Position numbers and translations under genes: made by a program. DNA of 64,000 nucleotides from Streptomyces spinoverrucosus (lineage in GTDB: Bacteria > Actinomycetota > Actinomycetes > Streptomycetales > Streptomycetaceae), in contig NZ_BJND01000008.1 in assembly GCF_006539505.1 (NCBI RefSeq), forward strand, positions 62,001 through 126,000. Direction: 5' to 3'. Position 1 is the first letter of the stretch. Every line of letters begins with the position of its first letter. Positions 1-8,382 of the stretch are shown here, in pieces. Below the pieces are notes generated by a model, which searched no databases, had not been told where the DNA came from, and was given only the letters and a program-made list of their open reading frames with translations.

Positions 1-59
1 AGGTCCAACGCGGCATCATCGCCAAGGAGTTGTACGCCACCCTGGAGGCCCGACCGTGA
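1..59 (+). CDS. 3' end of an unidentified gene
   Basis: The first bases read as the last 18 codons of an open frame (starting at base 3) ending in TGA at 57-59. The tail reads QRGIIAKELYATLEARP. Its stop overlaps the GTG start of the RidA gene, so the two are probably co-transcribed and translationally coupled. The tail resembles the end of an acyl-CoA dehydrogenase-like protein only loosely; there is too little to assign a family. Confidence 0.6.
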   Translation, partial: VQRGIIAKELYATLEARP

Positions 60-454
60 CCGCCGAGCGCATCGATCCGCCCGACCTCTCCCCGGCCACC
101 GGCTTCTCGCACGCCGTCGTCGCCACCGGCTCCCGGCTGGTGTTCCTGGCCGGTCAGACCGCCCTCGACACCGACGGCAAGATCACCGGCGACACCCTGC
201 CCGAACAGTTCGAGCGGGCGCTCGGCAACCTGCTGACCGCCCTGCGCGCGGCCGGCGGCACCCCGCCCGACCTCGCCCGCGTCACCGTCTACGCCACCGA
301 CGTCGCCGCCTACCGCGCCCACGCCCCCGAACTGGGCCGCATCTGGCGGAGTCTGGCCGGACGGAACTACCCGGCGATGGCGGTCGTCGAAGTCGTACGG
401 CTGTGGGACGAGGCGGCGATGGTGGAGCTCGACGGATTCGCCGTGCTGCCCTGA
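56..454 (+). CDS. RidA/YjgF/Rid family protein
   Basis: The 132-residue product has the size and pattern of the trimeric Rid family: an early strand pair around residues 27-38 (LVFLAGQTALD), a central helix with the QFERAL and NLLTAL segments, the VTVYATDVAAY strand-helix, and the closing NYPAMAVVEVVRL strand around residues 100-115. Canonical RidA deaminates reactive enamine/imine intermediates, using an Arg equivalent to the one in the conserved R-x-(A/C)-V region. Here the equivalent position reads PAMAVVEV, so this is more likely a Rid subgroup without proven deaminase activity. The GTG start overlaps the stop of the upstream gene. The 3' end overlaps the convergent DUF5999 gene by 88 bp. 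Confidence 0.88.
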   Translation: MTAERIDPPDLSPATGFSHAVVATGSRLVFLAGQTALDTDGKITGDTLPEQFERALGNLLTALRAAGGTPPDLARVTVYATDVAAYRAHAPELGRIWRSLAGRNYPAMAVVEVVRLWDEAAMVELDGFAVLP

Positions 455-615
455 CGCCAGGGCGAGACGACCCGGCCGTCCGGCAGCAGCTCACCGGTGT
501 CGTCGAAGACGATCGCGCCGCTGCACAGCAGGGTCCACCCCTGCTCCGGGTGGGCGGCGACGACGTGCGGGGCGCGGGCGTCGGGCCGGGAGCACGAAGG
601 CTGGTGGGAACACAT
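367..615 (-). CDS. DUF5999 family small protein
   Basis: The 82-residue product begins MCSHQPSC and continues with AHPEQGWTLLCSG and FDDTGELLPDG, the recognisable core of the actinobacterial DUF5999 family (function unknown; short, Cys- and His-containing). I chose the ATG at 615 because a strong GGAGGTG ribosome binding site lies just upstream of it and because family members start at this MC motif; an open frame continues upstream to 660. The family core ends near residue 53. The last 30 or so residues (Ser/Thr-rich) are antisense to the end of the RidA gene and may be a run-on extension caused by loss of the usual stop. Confidence 0.8.
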   Translation of the reverse strand: MCSHQPSCSRPDARAPHVVAAHPEQGWTLLCSGAIVFDDTGELLPDGRVVSPWRQGSTANPSSSTIAASSHSRTTSTTAIAG

Positions 616-768
616 GGCGCACCTCCACGGTCGTAAGACCATCCGTACGGCCCACACCATGCTCCCGCCGTGAACGTGGGGGAACCGACCGCCTAGAAGC
701 GTGACAAGAAGGGGACAACACCCGGACGGTTCCCGGACGGCCGGGCGGACTCGCCACCGAAGGAGTGA

Positions 769-1260
<492 letters not shown>

Positions 1261-1276
1261 ACGGCCTGTTCGGGAC

Positions 1277-1314
1277 CGGGTGCGCCCGCACCGTCATGTC
1301 ACCGGGCGCACCCG
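1277..1314. terminator. convergent hairpin terminator
   Basis: A perfect 12-bp inverted repeat (CGGGTGCGCCCG / CGGGCGCACCCG) with a 14-base loop sits right after the stop of the secreted-protein gene and includes the stop codon of the convergent small gene. There is no T-run, as is usual in Streptomyces. It probably terminates transcription from both sides. Confidence 0.75.
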
Positions 1315-1511
1315 ACATCCAGCACTTCGATCACGTCACCATGGCGGGTGTACAAAAGCCAGCACCAGTCACCGAACGCCGCGGACAGATCCGAGGCCCG
1401 TGTGGTCCGGTCCGTGGCCACGGCCCCGATGAGCGTGATGATTTCCTCGTGCGCGTCGTCCGGGACGTCGCACAGCACGTTGGCGGCCCGCTGGACCATT
1501 TCCACTTTCAT
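1299..1511 (-). CDS. small RelE-fold-like hypothetical protein
   Basis: The 70-residue product starts MKVEMVQRAANVL and ends LLYTRHGDVIEVLDVG. The end resembles the closing strands of RelE/ParE-type small proteins (a Y-T-x-x-G-D-x-I-x-V-L-D-V-G pattern). The start at 1511 was preferred to the longer frame beginning at 1589 because a G-rich ribosome binding site (GGGGGGCGAG) directly precedes it. No antitoxin-like partner is adjacent, so toxin activity is not indicated. Assignment is by motif resemblance only. Confidence 0.5.
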   Translation of the reverse strand: MKVEMVQRAANVLCDVPDDAHEEIITLIGAVATDRTTRASDLSAAFGDWCWLLYTRHGDVIEVLDVGCAR

Positions 1512-1742
1512 CTCGCCCCCCGCGGACAGCATGAGCAGCCGAATACAGAGGTCGCTCGACCAGGATAATCCCCCATTGGGATGAATCACGATCCGTCACC
1601 GGGCCGGTGAGCCCGAGCAACGCGGCCACACCGATACGGGCCCGAATGAGCAAGATGCAGAAGTGGACATTTGCGGTCACTGTGGGACAGGGCCGGACAC
1701 CGGCCGATCTTGCCGAGCATCGGACTAGCCGAAGGAAACGTG

Positions 1743-2726
1743 ATGGCCGTAGCTTCAGACATGCTCGTCCCGGCACTGCGCGAGGTCCGCAAGGCCGAAG
1801 TCGCGCTGGCCAACCGCTTCAACGCCCACCTCGCAGGCACGCCCGCCGGGGAGTACCGGGAGGTCCTGGAGCGCCGCGCCGGCGACGCCCGAGGGCACAT
1901 CTACCGCATCGACGAACGCCTCGGAACGCTTCAGTCCCGCGGCCTGATGCAGACCGTCTGGGGCAATGCCTGGCGGTTGACCGGGCAAGCCGCCCGGCTG
2001 CCCTTCAGCGTGACCATGGCCGTCCCCAGCGCCATGTTCGGGGGACGTGGACCGGCGACGGAGCACCAGCTGCTGAAGAACGTCGAGGACGAGTACGCCG
2101 TCACCGCGTACGCCGTGGCCATCTGCCGGGCCGCCGAGCGCATCGCCCAGGAGGCCCAGGACGCCGCCAGCTCGGAGCTGCTCAGTTCCATCCGCCGCGA
2201 CCACGAGGAGGCGCTGGAAGAGCTCGGCAACAACCTTGAGCAGCGCGCCGAGGCAGCGGTGGCGGCCGCCCAGACCGCCGACGGTCTGACCGCCACGGGC
2301 GCAGCCCAGGGCGTCCGCGCCTGGAGCAGCTGGCTGCGCGAGACGGCCGAGCGCATGCCCGGTGCCGACCGGCTCCAGGGGGCACCCGAGGGAGCCCTGA
2401 TCAGGGATTTCGAGCTGCCGATCCCCGACTACCGCAGGCTCAGCAGCAGGACGATCCTCGAACGCCTCCCGCACCTGCCCCAGCGGGACCTGGCCACCGT
2501 CGGCGCCTATGAGCGCGCCCACGCCGCCCGCCCCGCCATCCTGAGCAGGATCGCCGACCTGCTCGGTCCGGAGCCCTGGCCCGGCTACGACGGCATGCAC
2601 GAGGACGAGATCATCAAGCGGCTCGGTGACGCCGAGGAGAGCCTCACCCGGCGGGTGCTGACCTACGAGCGCCGCCATCAGGCCCGCTCCAGCATCCTCT
2701 CCGCCGCCGAACGCATCCCCGCCTGA
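1743..2726 (+). CDS. ferritin-like/helical hypothetical protein
   Basis: The 327-residue product is almost entirely helical. Residues about 105-180 (EHQLLKNVEDEYAVTAYAVAI... RRDHEEALEELGNNL) have the heptad spacing and acidic/His residues of a ferritin-like or DUF892-like four-helix bundle. The C-terminal 100 residues contain two related helical units (YERAHAARPAILSRIADLLG and YERRHQARSSILSAAERI) joined by EPWPGYDGMHEDEI, a pattern seen in actinobacterial stress-associated helical proteins. AAGGAAA upstream of the ATG at 1743 supports this start over the open frame back to 1671. Function is not assignable; a structural or membrane-associated stress role is an inference. Confidence 0.72.
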   Translation: MAVASDMLVPALREVRKAEVALANRFNAHLAGTPAGEYREVLERRAGDARGHIYRIDERLGTLQSRGLMQTVWGNAWRLTGQAARLPFSVTMAVPSAMFGGRGPATEHQLLKNVEDEYAVTAYAVAICRAAERIAQEAQDAASSELLSSIRRDHEEALEELGNNLEQRAEAAVAAAQTADGLTATGAAQGVRAWSSWLRETAERMPGADRLQGAPEGALIRDFELPIPDYRRLSSRTILERLPHLPQRDLATVGAYERAHAARPAILSRIADLLGPEPWPGYDGMHEDEIIKRLGDAEESLTRRVLTYERRHQARSSILSAAERIPA

Positions 2727-2776
2727 CCGGCCTCTCACTGGCCTTTCGGGCAGGGCATTCACCGGGCACCCCGGGC

Positions 2777-3682
2777 TCACGCGGGCCGACCGCGCGACCC
2801 GGGGTGTCGGCACTGATAGGTCCACAGCTGGTCGACGAGGGTGAAGCCGAAGGAGTCGAAGAGCCGTGGCGCGGCCTGGCAGTCCTGGCCGGGGTGCGTT
2901 GGGTCATCGACGACGAGCGCGACCTCGGTGGCGCCTTGCGCGGCCAGCAGGGCCAGGGCCTGGCCGAGCAATTCGTGGCCCAGGCCACGGCGGCGGTGAC
3001 TGGGCAGGGTCTCGATCCAGTACACGGTCGCGGTGCGGTCGGGTCCCACACTGACCACGGCCTCCGCGACCGGCTCGGCTGCCTCGCGGACGATCAGCCG
3101 CTGCCCGGGCGGGAAGTCGCAGGGGACGACCTCGGCGGCCGGCTTCGCCGACCGAGGAGCGGCAGACAGCGCGCAGTACAAATAGCGGCTCTGGCAACGC
3201 CCGGTGAAGCCGCTGCGCAGCAGGGCGTCGTGTGTGGCGCCGCGGTGAGCGCGGGGCAGCCCGCCCGGTCCCAGCGGACCCGGCGGACCGCCGACGAACG
3301 CCTCGATCAGCGCGCAGTGGGCGAGCGCGGCGAGGGCGTGCCCGATCAGGGCACGCAGCGCAGGCGGATCCTCGTGGGCGTGGACCCAGCAGATCACCCC
3401 GGTGTGCACATCGGCCCAGGACAGATGGGCGATGACCCCCTGAGGACGGTCCCCGGCAGCGGCCAGCACACTGATCCGCGGCCGAGCCGGTACCGCCCAG
3501 CCGACCGGGGGAACAGGACCGCGCAGCGCGGTGGCCAGCCTCTCCGGCGTGCAGGGCGGCTGTCCCGGCAGCCGGTCGGTGTCGATCAGTGCTCGCACCC
3601 CCGGTTCGTCGTCGGGACGATACGGGCGCACCGTCGACCCGCTCTCGGGGCTGGGCGAAGAGGCCATGGTGTCCGTCCGCAC
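2777..3682 (-). CDS. GNAT family N-acetyltransferase
   Basis: The 301-residue product ends in a clear GNAT acyl-CoA-binding core: VYWIETLPSHRRRGLG (motif A, R-x-x-G-x-G/A type) near residue 235, a helix LLGQALALLAAQGATEVAL, and an LFDSFGFTLVDQLWTY terminus. The N-terminal half (VRPYRPDDEPGVRALI... ) looks like a second, degenerate GNAT fold, so this is probably a two-domain acetyltransferase. The substrate cannot be inferred. It is convergent with the preceding helical-protein gene. A shorter start at the ATG of MASSP (3667) is also possible; neither has a strong ribosome binding site. Confidence 0.85.
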   Translation of the reverse strand: MRTDTMASSPSPESGSTVRPYRPDDEPGVRALIDTDRLPGQPPCTPERLATALRGPVPPVGWAVPARPRISVLAAAGDRPQGVIAHLSWADVHTGVICWVHAHEDPPALRALIGHALAALAHCALIEAFVGGPPGPLGPGGLPRAHRGATHDALLRSGFTGRCQSRYLYCALSAAPRSAKPAAEVVPCDFPPGQRLIVREAAEPVAEAVVSVGPDRTATVYWIETLPSHRRRGLGHELLGQALALLAAQGATEVALVVDDPTHPGQDCQAAPRLFDSFGFTLVDQLWTYQCRHPGSRGRPA

Positions 3683-3769
3683 GGGTGCTGACGTCGTTAC
3701 CGGCTCTCTTTCAGCGTCCTCCGTTCAGCCCCCGCTGTCACGGGAAACGGTGACTGTCCCGGAGGCGCC

Positions 3770-4555
3770 CTACGGAGAGCCGCTGTCCGGTGGGCATACG
3801 GCGAACGTGACCTGGGCCGCGGCCAGCAGCGCGCGTATCTCGGCGATGACCGGCCGGTGCAGGGGCAGCGTGAGGTGGCCGACGCCCGGCACCAGCACGT
3901 TGCGGGCCTTGAGGTCCGGATGGTCGATGCGGCCCCTGGCGGCGGGGATGACGGCCTCGTCCAGGTCGCTGTAGAAGGCCACGAACCTGGTGTGGCATCC
4001 CGGGGCGGGTTCGGCGAGTTCGGTCAGCAGCTCGCTTCCGGGCCGTAGCTGGCGCAGCAGCGGATGGGCCGGGGCCAGCAGGGCGGTGGCGGTCCCGCCG
4101 TGCGGTGTCGCGAGCGTGATCACCAGCGGCACGTACGCGTCACCGCCGAGCCGCTGCACGTAGTAGCGGGCGATCAGCCCGCCCAGGCTGTACCCGATCA
4201 CGATCGCGGCCCGCCCCGTGCCGTGGGCACACGCGGGCTCGACCTGGTCGCCCAGCGACCGGGCCGCCGTACGGATGTCCGGGCCGAACGCGTTGCAGGC
4301 GACCTGGATGAAGGGGCCCACGCCGTCGCCGCGCAGCTCGCGCTCCAGCGGTGGGACGACCGACGCGCCGTCGGCCAGCCCGTGCACCAACAGCACAGGA
4401 ATCCCCGAATCGGGGGGCAGCGGGTCGGCCGGGCCAGCCGGCCGCCCGTGCAGGGCACGACCGAGCAGCCCGGTCAGCTGCCCGACGCCCTCCGCGGCGA
4501 TGTCGAGCGGGAGCCGGGCCAGCCGTACGACCGCCCGGCTCGCCTCGACACCCAC
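3770..4555 (-). CDS. lipase-like alpha/beta hydrolase
   Basis: The 261-residue product shows the alpha/beta-hydrolase pattern: an oxyanion-region PVLLVHGLAD at residues 53-62, a nucleophile elbow GYSLGG with Ser123, a lipase-type LATPHGG, an acid candidate in FYSDLDEAV, and the catalytic His in GVGHLTLP near residue 228. The ATPHGG and YYVQRLGG features are typical of bacterial triacylglycerol lipases and PGAP1-like acyl hydrolases. No signal peptide is evident; the N-terminus carries an amphipathic stretch. The 5' side is a 322-bp divergent promoter region shared with the small gene at 4878. Confidence 0.85.
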   Translation of the reverse strand: MGVEASRAVVRLARLPLDIAAEGVGQLTGLLGRALHGRPAGPADPLPPDSGIPVLLVHGLADGASVVPPLERELRGDGVGPFIQVACNAFGPDIRTAARSLGDQVEPACAHGTGRAAIVIGYSLGGLIARYYVQRLGGDAYVPLVITLATPHGGTATALLAPAHPLLRQLRPGSELLTELAEPAPGCHTRFVAFYSDLDEAVIPAARGRIDHPDLKARNVLVPGVGHLTLPLHRPVIAEIRALLAAAQVTFAVCPPDSGSP

Positions 4556-4877
4556 GCCGCGCGCCGGTGACAGCCCTGGGACCGTCAGCTGCGGCTTGAG
4601 AGGAATGCCCGTAGCCGTTCACCTTCCCTGCACGAACCGCACCTGTCCTGCGTGGCGGAAGAGCCGGACAACCGAACTGCGGAACCGGATGGGACTACAT
4701 GGAAACGTTGCGCAAGTCGGCTCAATTCCATCCATCGCTACGGTTCACTTTGGCCGATCCCGGTCAAAGATGCACTTCGGCCTCCGCCGACGGCCGCGCA
4801 GGCGCGAGCGGTGCCTCGGTCCTACGGTGGTCCTGAGAGGGCCGTCGAACCGACCCGGCCCAGTGGAGGAGGCTGCG
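4556..4877. other. divergent intergenic region
   Basis: No gene was recognised in these 322 bases between two divergent genes. The notable content is the 20-bp imperfect palindrome at 4749-4768 and the ribosome binding site GGAGGAGG just before 4878. Confidence 0.6.
4749..4768. promoter_or_regulatory. palindromic operator candidate
   Basis: The sequence TTTGGCCG-ATCC-CGGTCAAA is an 8-4-8 inverted repeat with a single mismatch. It lies about 110 bp upstream of the small barrel-protein gene and about 200 bp from the divergent hydrolase start. The geometry suits a dimeric helix-turn-helix repressor. No matching regulator gene is adjacent. Confidence 0.45.
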
Positions 4878-5174
4878 ATGGATGAGCAGTTCGTCTGGGT
4901 GACGACACGCCGCCTTCGGGCGGGCAGCCTGGAGGAGTTCGAGCGGTCATGGCGCCCCGATCCCTACCCACAGGGTCTGCGCCGCGCCTTCGCCTACTGG
5001 TCCGAGGACGGACTGGAGATCACCGGGGTCTCGTTCTGGGACTCGAAGGAAGCGTGCGACTCCTGGCGGGACTCCGAGCCGGAGAAGCAGCGGCGCGCGG
5101 CCATGGCCCCCTACGTCGTCGAGGAGCGGGAGGGTTTCTACCGCGGCCGTGAACTCACCGTCCCGCAGCGATAG
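4878..5174 (+). CDS. dimeric alpha-beta barrel (ABM-like) protein
   Basis: The 98-residue product has the beta-alpha-beta pattern of small ferredoxin-like dimeric barrel proteins: VWVTTRRLRAGSLEEFERSW, then LRRAFAYWSEDGLEITGVSFWDSKEACDSWRDSE, then VEEREGFYRGREL. Such domains occur in antibiotic-biosynthesis monooxygenases and in many proteins with no catalytic role; no metal or haem ligands can be assigned. GGAGGAGG 6-8 bases upstream fixes the ATG at 4878, although the frame is open much further upstream. Confidence 0.75.
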   Translation: MDEQFVWVTTRRLRAGSLEEFERSWRPDPYPQGLRRAFAYWSEDGLEITGVSFWDSKEACDSWRDSEPEKQRRAAMAPYVVEEREGFYRGRELTVPQR

Positions 5175-5206
5175 CTGTCGGTGAACGAGCACGGCTCAGG
5201 GGGTTG

Positions 5207-6034
5207 TCAGGTCAGCTGGACCAGGTTGAGCCGATACTCCTCGACCTGTGCCAGCTGCTGAGTGGCGAGGTCCGCGAGCATCTCCTGGTAAGGGGTGGGG
5301 AGTTCGGTGTGCATCGCCGGGGGCAGGCTGGTGAGGGTGTGGGAGGCGAGCAGCTGTGGCCCGGGGTGCCACGAGGTGAGTTCGGCCGGGTCGGCGCAGG
5401 CCCAGCGCATGCGGGCGTCGACCTTGCTGAGCGCGTCGTGCTGGTCCTGGGTGTCGATGATTCCGGGGCCGGCGGTGTCCAGCGCGAGCAGGGAGCCGGG
5501 GAAGCGGTTCGCGAGCAGGTCCACGACGTGCCGTACCTCTGAGTCCTCCAGGTAGGGCAACACGGCTTCGGCGGCGAAGAAGTACGGGCCCTCGGCCTGC
5601 GAGGCCACTGCCTCGGTCCATGTCCGGTCGGTCACCGACGCGGCGATCATCGTCCGGCGCGGGGTGTCCTCGAAGAAGGCGCGGCGCAGCTCGATCACGT
5701 CGGGCAGGTCGAGGTCGAACCAGCGTGCCCGGCCGTTGCCGACGCGGTCGTAGCGGGTGTTGAGCCCGGTGCCGATCTCCACCACGGTGCCGGTGGGGTG
5801 GGTGGCGAGGAAGTCCGCCACCCATCGGTCGAACAGGCTCGTACGCAGCACGGAGCCGATCAGGCTGGGCAGGTTGTCGAAGCGGGTGAAGTCGTAGTCG
5901 ATGGACGCCACGATCTCCTCGGCCCGAGGGTCGCGCAGGGCAGCGTCCTGCTTGCGGTTCTCCACCGCCCGGCCGTACAGGGGGATGAGAAGCGTTTCCT
6001 GGACCGTGCCCAGGCGTGCGGAGTGCTGTGTCAT
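5207..6034 (-). CDS. class I SAM-dependent methyltransferase (Tcmp/leucine carboxyl methyltransferase-like)
   Basis: The 275-residue product matches the Tcmp/LCMT-like O-methyltransferases. It begins with VQETLLIPLYGRAVE and has the SAM-binding VVEIGTGLNTRYDRV motif near residue 85, the acidic strand WFDLDLPDVIELRR, and a family-typical AEAVLPYLEDSEVRHVVDLL segment. Members are mostly polyketide or small-molecule O-methyltransferases. GGGAGAG precedes the ATG. The gene stands alone between the small barrel protein and the beta-propeller gene. A Zur-like half-site near 6070 is too weak to assign it to the zinc regulon. Confidence 0.85.
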   Translation of the reverse strand: MTQHSARLGTVQETLLIPLYGRAVENRKQDAALRDPRAEEIVASIDYDFTRFDNLPSLIGSVLRTSLFDRWVADFLATHPTGTVVEIGTGLNTRYDRVGNGRARWFDLDLPDVIELRRAFFEDTPRRTMIAASVTDRTWTEAVASQAEGPYFFAAEAVLPYLEDSEVRHVVDLLANRFPGSLLALDTAGPGIIDTQDQHDALSKVDARMRWACADPAELTSWHPGPQLLASHTLTSLPPAMHTELPTPYQEMLADLATQQLAQVEEYRLNLVQLT

Positions 6035-6104
6035 GACTCTCCCTCGTCCGAAGGGACTTCGACGCTATATGAAAATGGATCCCGTTGTAAGAATTGCCAG
6101 GCTT

Positions 6105-7304
6105 TCACCTGCCCACAGGGTCGCCTTCGGCACCGTCGGTCTGTGTGCGCAGCATCGCGTGGCCGCCGTGATGCAGGGGCGTGTTCAGCTCAAGTCGGGC
6201 CGCCTCGCTGCCTGTTCGGGCGTCGAAGACGTGGACCTCGCCGTGACCGCCGCGCGTGACGGCGACCCAGTCCGCGCCCGGTGAGGCGGCCACCGCACGG
6301 CGCTGGACGCCCTCCCAGGGCGTACCGCCGCGGCGGGGTGCGCCGTCCATGGCGGGGAGGGGGACGCGGCGGGCTGTGTCGTCGGCGTCCAGCAGGATCA
6401 GTTCGTCGCCGTCCGGGTGGACATGGGTGAACGCGGTGTGGTGCCGGGCGAGGGCCAGCCGGAAGACCAGGCCGGGGCCGAGCTCCGTCACGGTCGTGCG
6501 GTTCGTCTCCAGGTCGTGACGCCACGCCTGGTTGGTCCATTCCGGCCACCGCAGCGGGTCTGCGGGGCCGCCCCGCAGCGTCGACCACAGCGCCCGCCGC
6601 CGGGGATCGAGCCGCAGATACCAGCCCCGGGCGGGCGAACCCCACGGGATCACCGGCTCCGGGACGAGTTTGTCGCCCTCGCGGCGGGCCCGGTGCACCC
6701 CGTCGCCCGTGGCCGCGAACACCTGGCCGGAGTTGGGGTCTTGGGCGTCTCCGTGTCCGTCGTCCGGCAGCGGAAGGTCGGCGTGGGGCGCGACCGGAGG
6801 GCAGCCGGGCGGTGCCCCGAGCAGGTCGGCGAACCGGTGGACGGCCAGCGCGCCGGGCTCCCGGTGTCGCAGGACGACCAGCGGATCGTCGTAGCCCAGG
6901 ACCGTCACACCCGGTTCGCCGACGCGCGTGCGTATCCGGGCCGCGTCTCCCGTGGCGAGGTCGATGACGGTCAGGAGGTCCGACCACGGCTCGGCGTTCT
7001 TGCCCAGGCCCGTCGTGACGGCGACCCACCGCCCGGACGGGTCGCAGGCGAGATGCTCGGCGGGCACGGCGACCGGGATCGCAGCCTGCACCAGTGCGTC
7101 ACCGAAGGGGTCGAGCACCAGCAACTCGCCCCTGCGGTCGTCGACACAGGCCGCTCGCCCGCCTGGCAAGGCCAGGAACCCGGCGTGCTCGGAGAGGTGA
7201 CGTCCGGTGAGGCGGCCCGTCTCGGTGCCGTCCGGCACGGTCCGCACGTGGAGCGATCCCTCCACGTGGTCGGAGACGAGCAGCAGGGGAGGGGCGGCGG
7301 TCAT
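6105..7304 (-). CDS. beta-propeller-like hypothetical protein
   Basis: The 399-residue product consists of repeated four-strand blades of about 45-50 residues (for example DPSGRWVAVTTGL...DLLTVIDLATGDAARI, LFRLALARHHTAFTHVHPDGDELILLDADD, SPGADWVAVTRGGHGEVHVFDARTGSEAARL). This is the pattern of WD40/YVTN-type cytoplasmic propellers. No signal peptide or catalytic motif is visible. I chose the ATG at 7304 (fifth codon of the longer frame) because GGAGG lies five bases upstream of it. The start is divergent from the importer operon, with the Zur-like box at 7342-7356 between them, so it may share zinc control. Its role is unknown; a link to the RiPP system is an inference from position only. Confidence 0.68.
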   Translation of the reverse strand: MTAAPPLLLVSDHVEGSLHVRTVPDGTETGRLTGRHLSEHAGFLALPGGRAACVDDRRGELLVLDPFGDALVQAAIPVAVPAEHLACDPSGRWVAVTTGLGKNAEPWSDLLTVIDLATGDAARIRTRVGEPGVTVLGYDDPLVVLRHREPGALAVHRFADLLGAPPGCPPVAPHADLPLPDDGHGDAQDPNSGQVFAATGDGVHRARREGDKLVPEPVIPWGSPARGWYLRLDPRRRALWSTLRGGPADPLRWPEWTNQAWRHDLETNRTTVTELGPGLVFRLALARHHTAFTHVHPDGDELILLDADDTARRVPLPAMDGAPRRGGTPWEGVQRRAVAASPGADWVAVTRGGHGEVHVFDARTGSEAARLELNTPLHHGGHAMLRTQTDGAEGDPVGR

Positions 7305-7341
7305 CGGTGCCTCCATGGGAGCAGGGGCCTATTGAGGACAA

Positions 7342-7356
7342 TGAAAACGATTATCA
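7342..7356. promoter_or_regulatory. Zur box (divergent)
   Basis: TGAAAACGATTATCA fits the actinobacterial Zur-box pattern TGaaAAtgATttTCA, with perfect TGA/TCA ends and an AT-rich 7-1-7 layout. It lies 48 bp upstream of the importer lipoprotein start and 37 bp upstream of the divergent propeller gene. It should be bound by zinc-loaded Zur and released when zinc is scarce. Confidence 0.72.
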
Positions 7357-7404
7357 TGTATCTTCGGGTCGTTCCGGGGTCCCTGAAAAGAAGCGAGGGC
7401 ATCG

Positions 7405-8382
7405 ATGCTGCGCTCACCGTCGAGATACGTCCGAGGCTGGATCACCGCAGCGCTGGTGGGTTCCGTACTGGTCGGGTGCGGCTCGGCCACCGAACCGGCG
7501 AGCGAGAAGGCCGCCGCGCCCGGCCCGAAGACCGACGTCAACGTCGAACCCATCAAGGCGACACGGGAGTTGACCGACACGGGCGGCGTAAAGGTCTCCC
7601 TCAAGAAGGAACCCGAGCGCATTGTCTGCCTGTTCGCGCTCTGCGACGACATCCTGACCGAGCTGGGCATCGTCCCCACGGCCACGAACAGCGCGCTCCT
7701 CACCCACCCCGACTTCCTGGGGGAGGAGAAGGCGAAGGAGGTCGACATCATCCCCGGCGGGTTCATCGCGCCCGAGGTGGAGGCGATCCTCTCCCACAAG
7801 CCCGACCTGGTGATCGGCCTGGAGGACACCCACGGCAAGCTCGCCCCGGCGCTGAAGGACGCCACCACGTTCTGGGCCATGCAGCCCGAGACGTGGGAGG
7901 ACAGCGTGGGCTATCTGCGTGATGCCGCCGCGCTGACCGGCCGTACCGCCGAGGGCGAGAAGGCCGAGAAGGCCTTCCGTACCAAGCTCGCCGAGGCCGA
8001 GAAGGCCCCGAGCGACAAGACCGCGCTCATCATCTACGGCAGTGACGAGAACTTCGGCGTCGCCACCCCGGAGACGGACGTGGGCGCCAGCCTCTTCCCG
8101 AAGCTCGCCGACTACCCCTGGAAGTCCCGTGGCGTGGAGGGCAGTTACAGCCTCGAAGAGATCCTCGCCCGTGACGTCGACGTGCTGTTCGTCGAGACGC
8201 TGAGCTTCGGCGAGGCGGACGGCAAGCTGTCGGAGAAGCTGGCGAAGAACCCCCTGTGGGGCAAGATCCCGGCGGTGAAGAACGGCGACGTCCACGAGGT
8301 GAACTCCGAGGTGTGGGCCAAGGGGCGCGGTACCCGTTCGCTGGGCATCATCCTCGACGAGGCCACGGCCGCGCTGCGGTGA
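7405..8382 (+). CDS. metal-chelate ABC transporter substrate-binding lipoprotein (FecB-like)
   Basis: The 325-residue product has an N-terminal lipoprotein signal with lipobox L22-V-G-C25. It then has the class III periplasmic-binding fold: two lobes (ERIVCLFALCDDILTELGI...; TALIIYGSDENFGV...) joined by a long helix, with PDLVIGLEDTHGKLAP and ALKDATTFW segments like siderophore and cobalamin binders. It is the extracellular capture protein of the importer encoded by the next three genes. The next start (GTG 8379) overlaps its stop. A Zur-like box upstream suggests induction by zinc starvation, and the ligand could be the peptide product of the neighbouring RiPP genes (inference). Confidence 0.86.
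   Translation: MLRSPSRYVRGWITAALVGSVLVGCGSATEPASEKAAAPGPKTDVNVEPIKATRELTDTGGVKVSLKKEPERIVCLFALCDDILTELGIVPTATNSALLTHPDFLGEEKAKEVDIIPGGFIAPEVEAILSHKPDLVIGLEDTHGKLAPALKDATTFWAMQPETWEDSVGYLRDAAALTGRTAEGEKAEKAFRTKLAEAEKAPSDKTALIIYGSDENFGVATPETDVGASLFPKLADYPWKSRGVEGSYSLEEILARDVDVLFVETLSFGEADGKLSEKLAKNPLWGKIPAVKNGDVHEVNSEVWAKGRGTRSLGIILDEATAALR

Noticed and set aside
1348..1584. Plus-strand 78-codon frame opposite the RelE-like small gene
   Set aside because: The minus-strand frame has a better ribosome binding site and a family-like C-terminus; the plus frame has neither.
6070..6084. Zur-like half-site TGAAAATGGATCCCG upstream of the methyltransferase gene
   Set aside because: Only the left half matches the Zur pattern; the right half has no TTTCA-like arm, so it was not called an operator.
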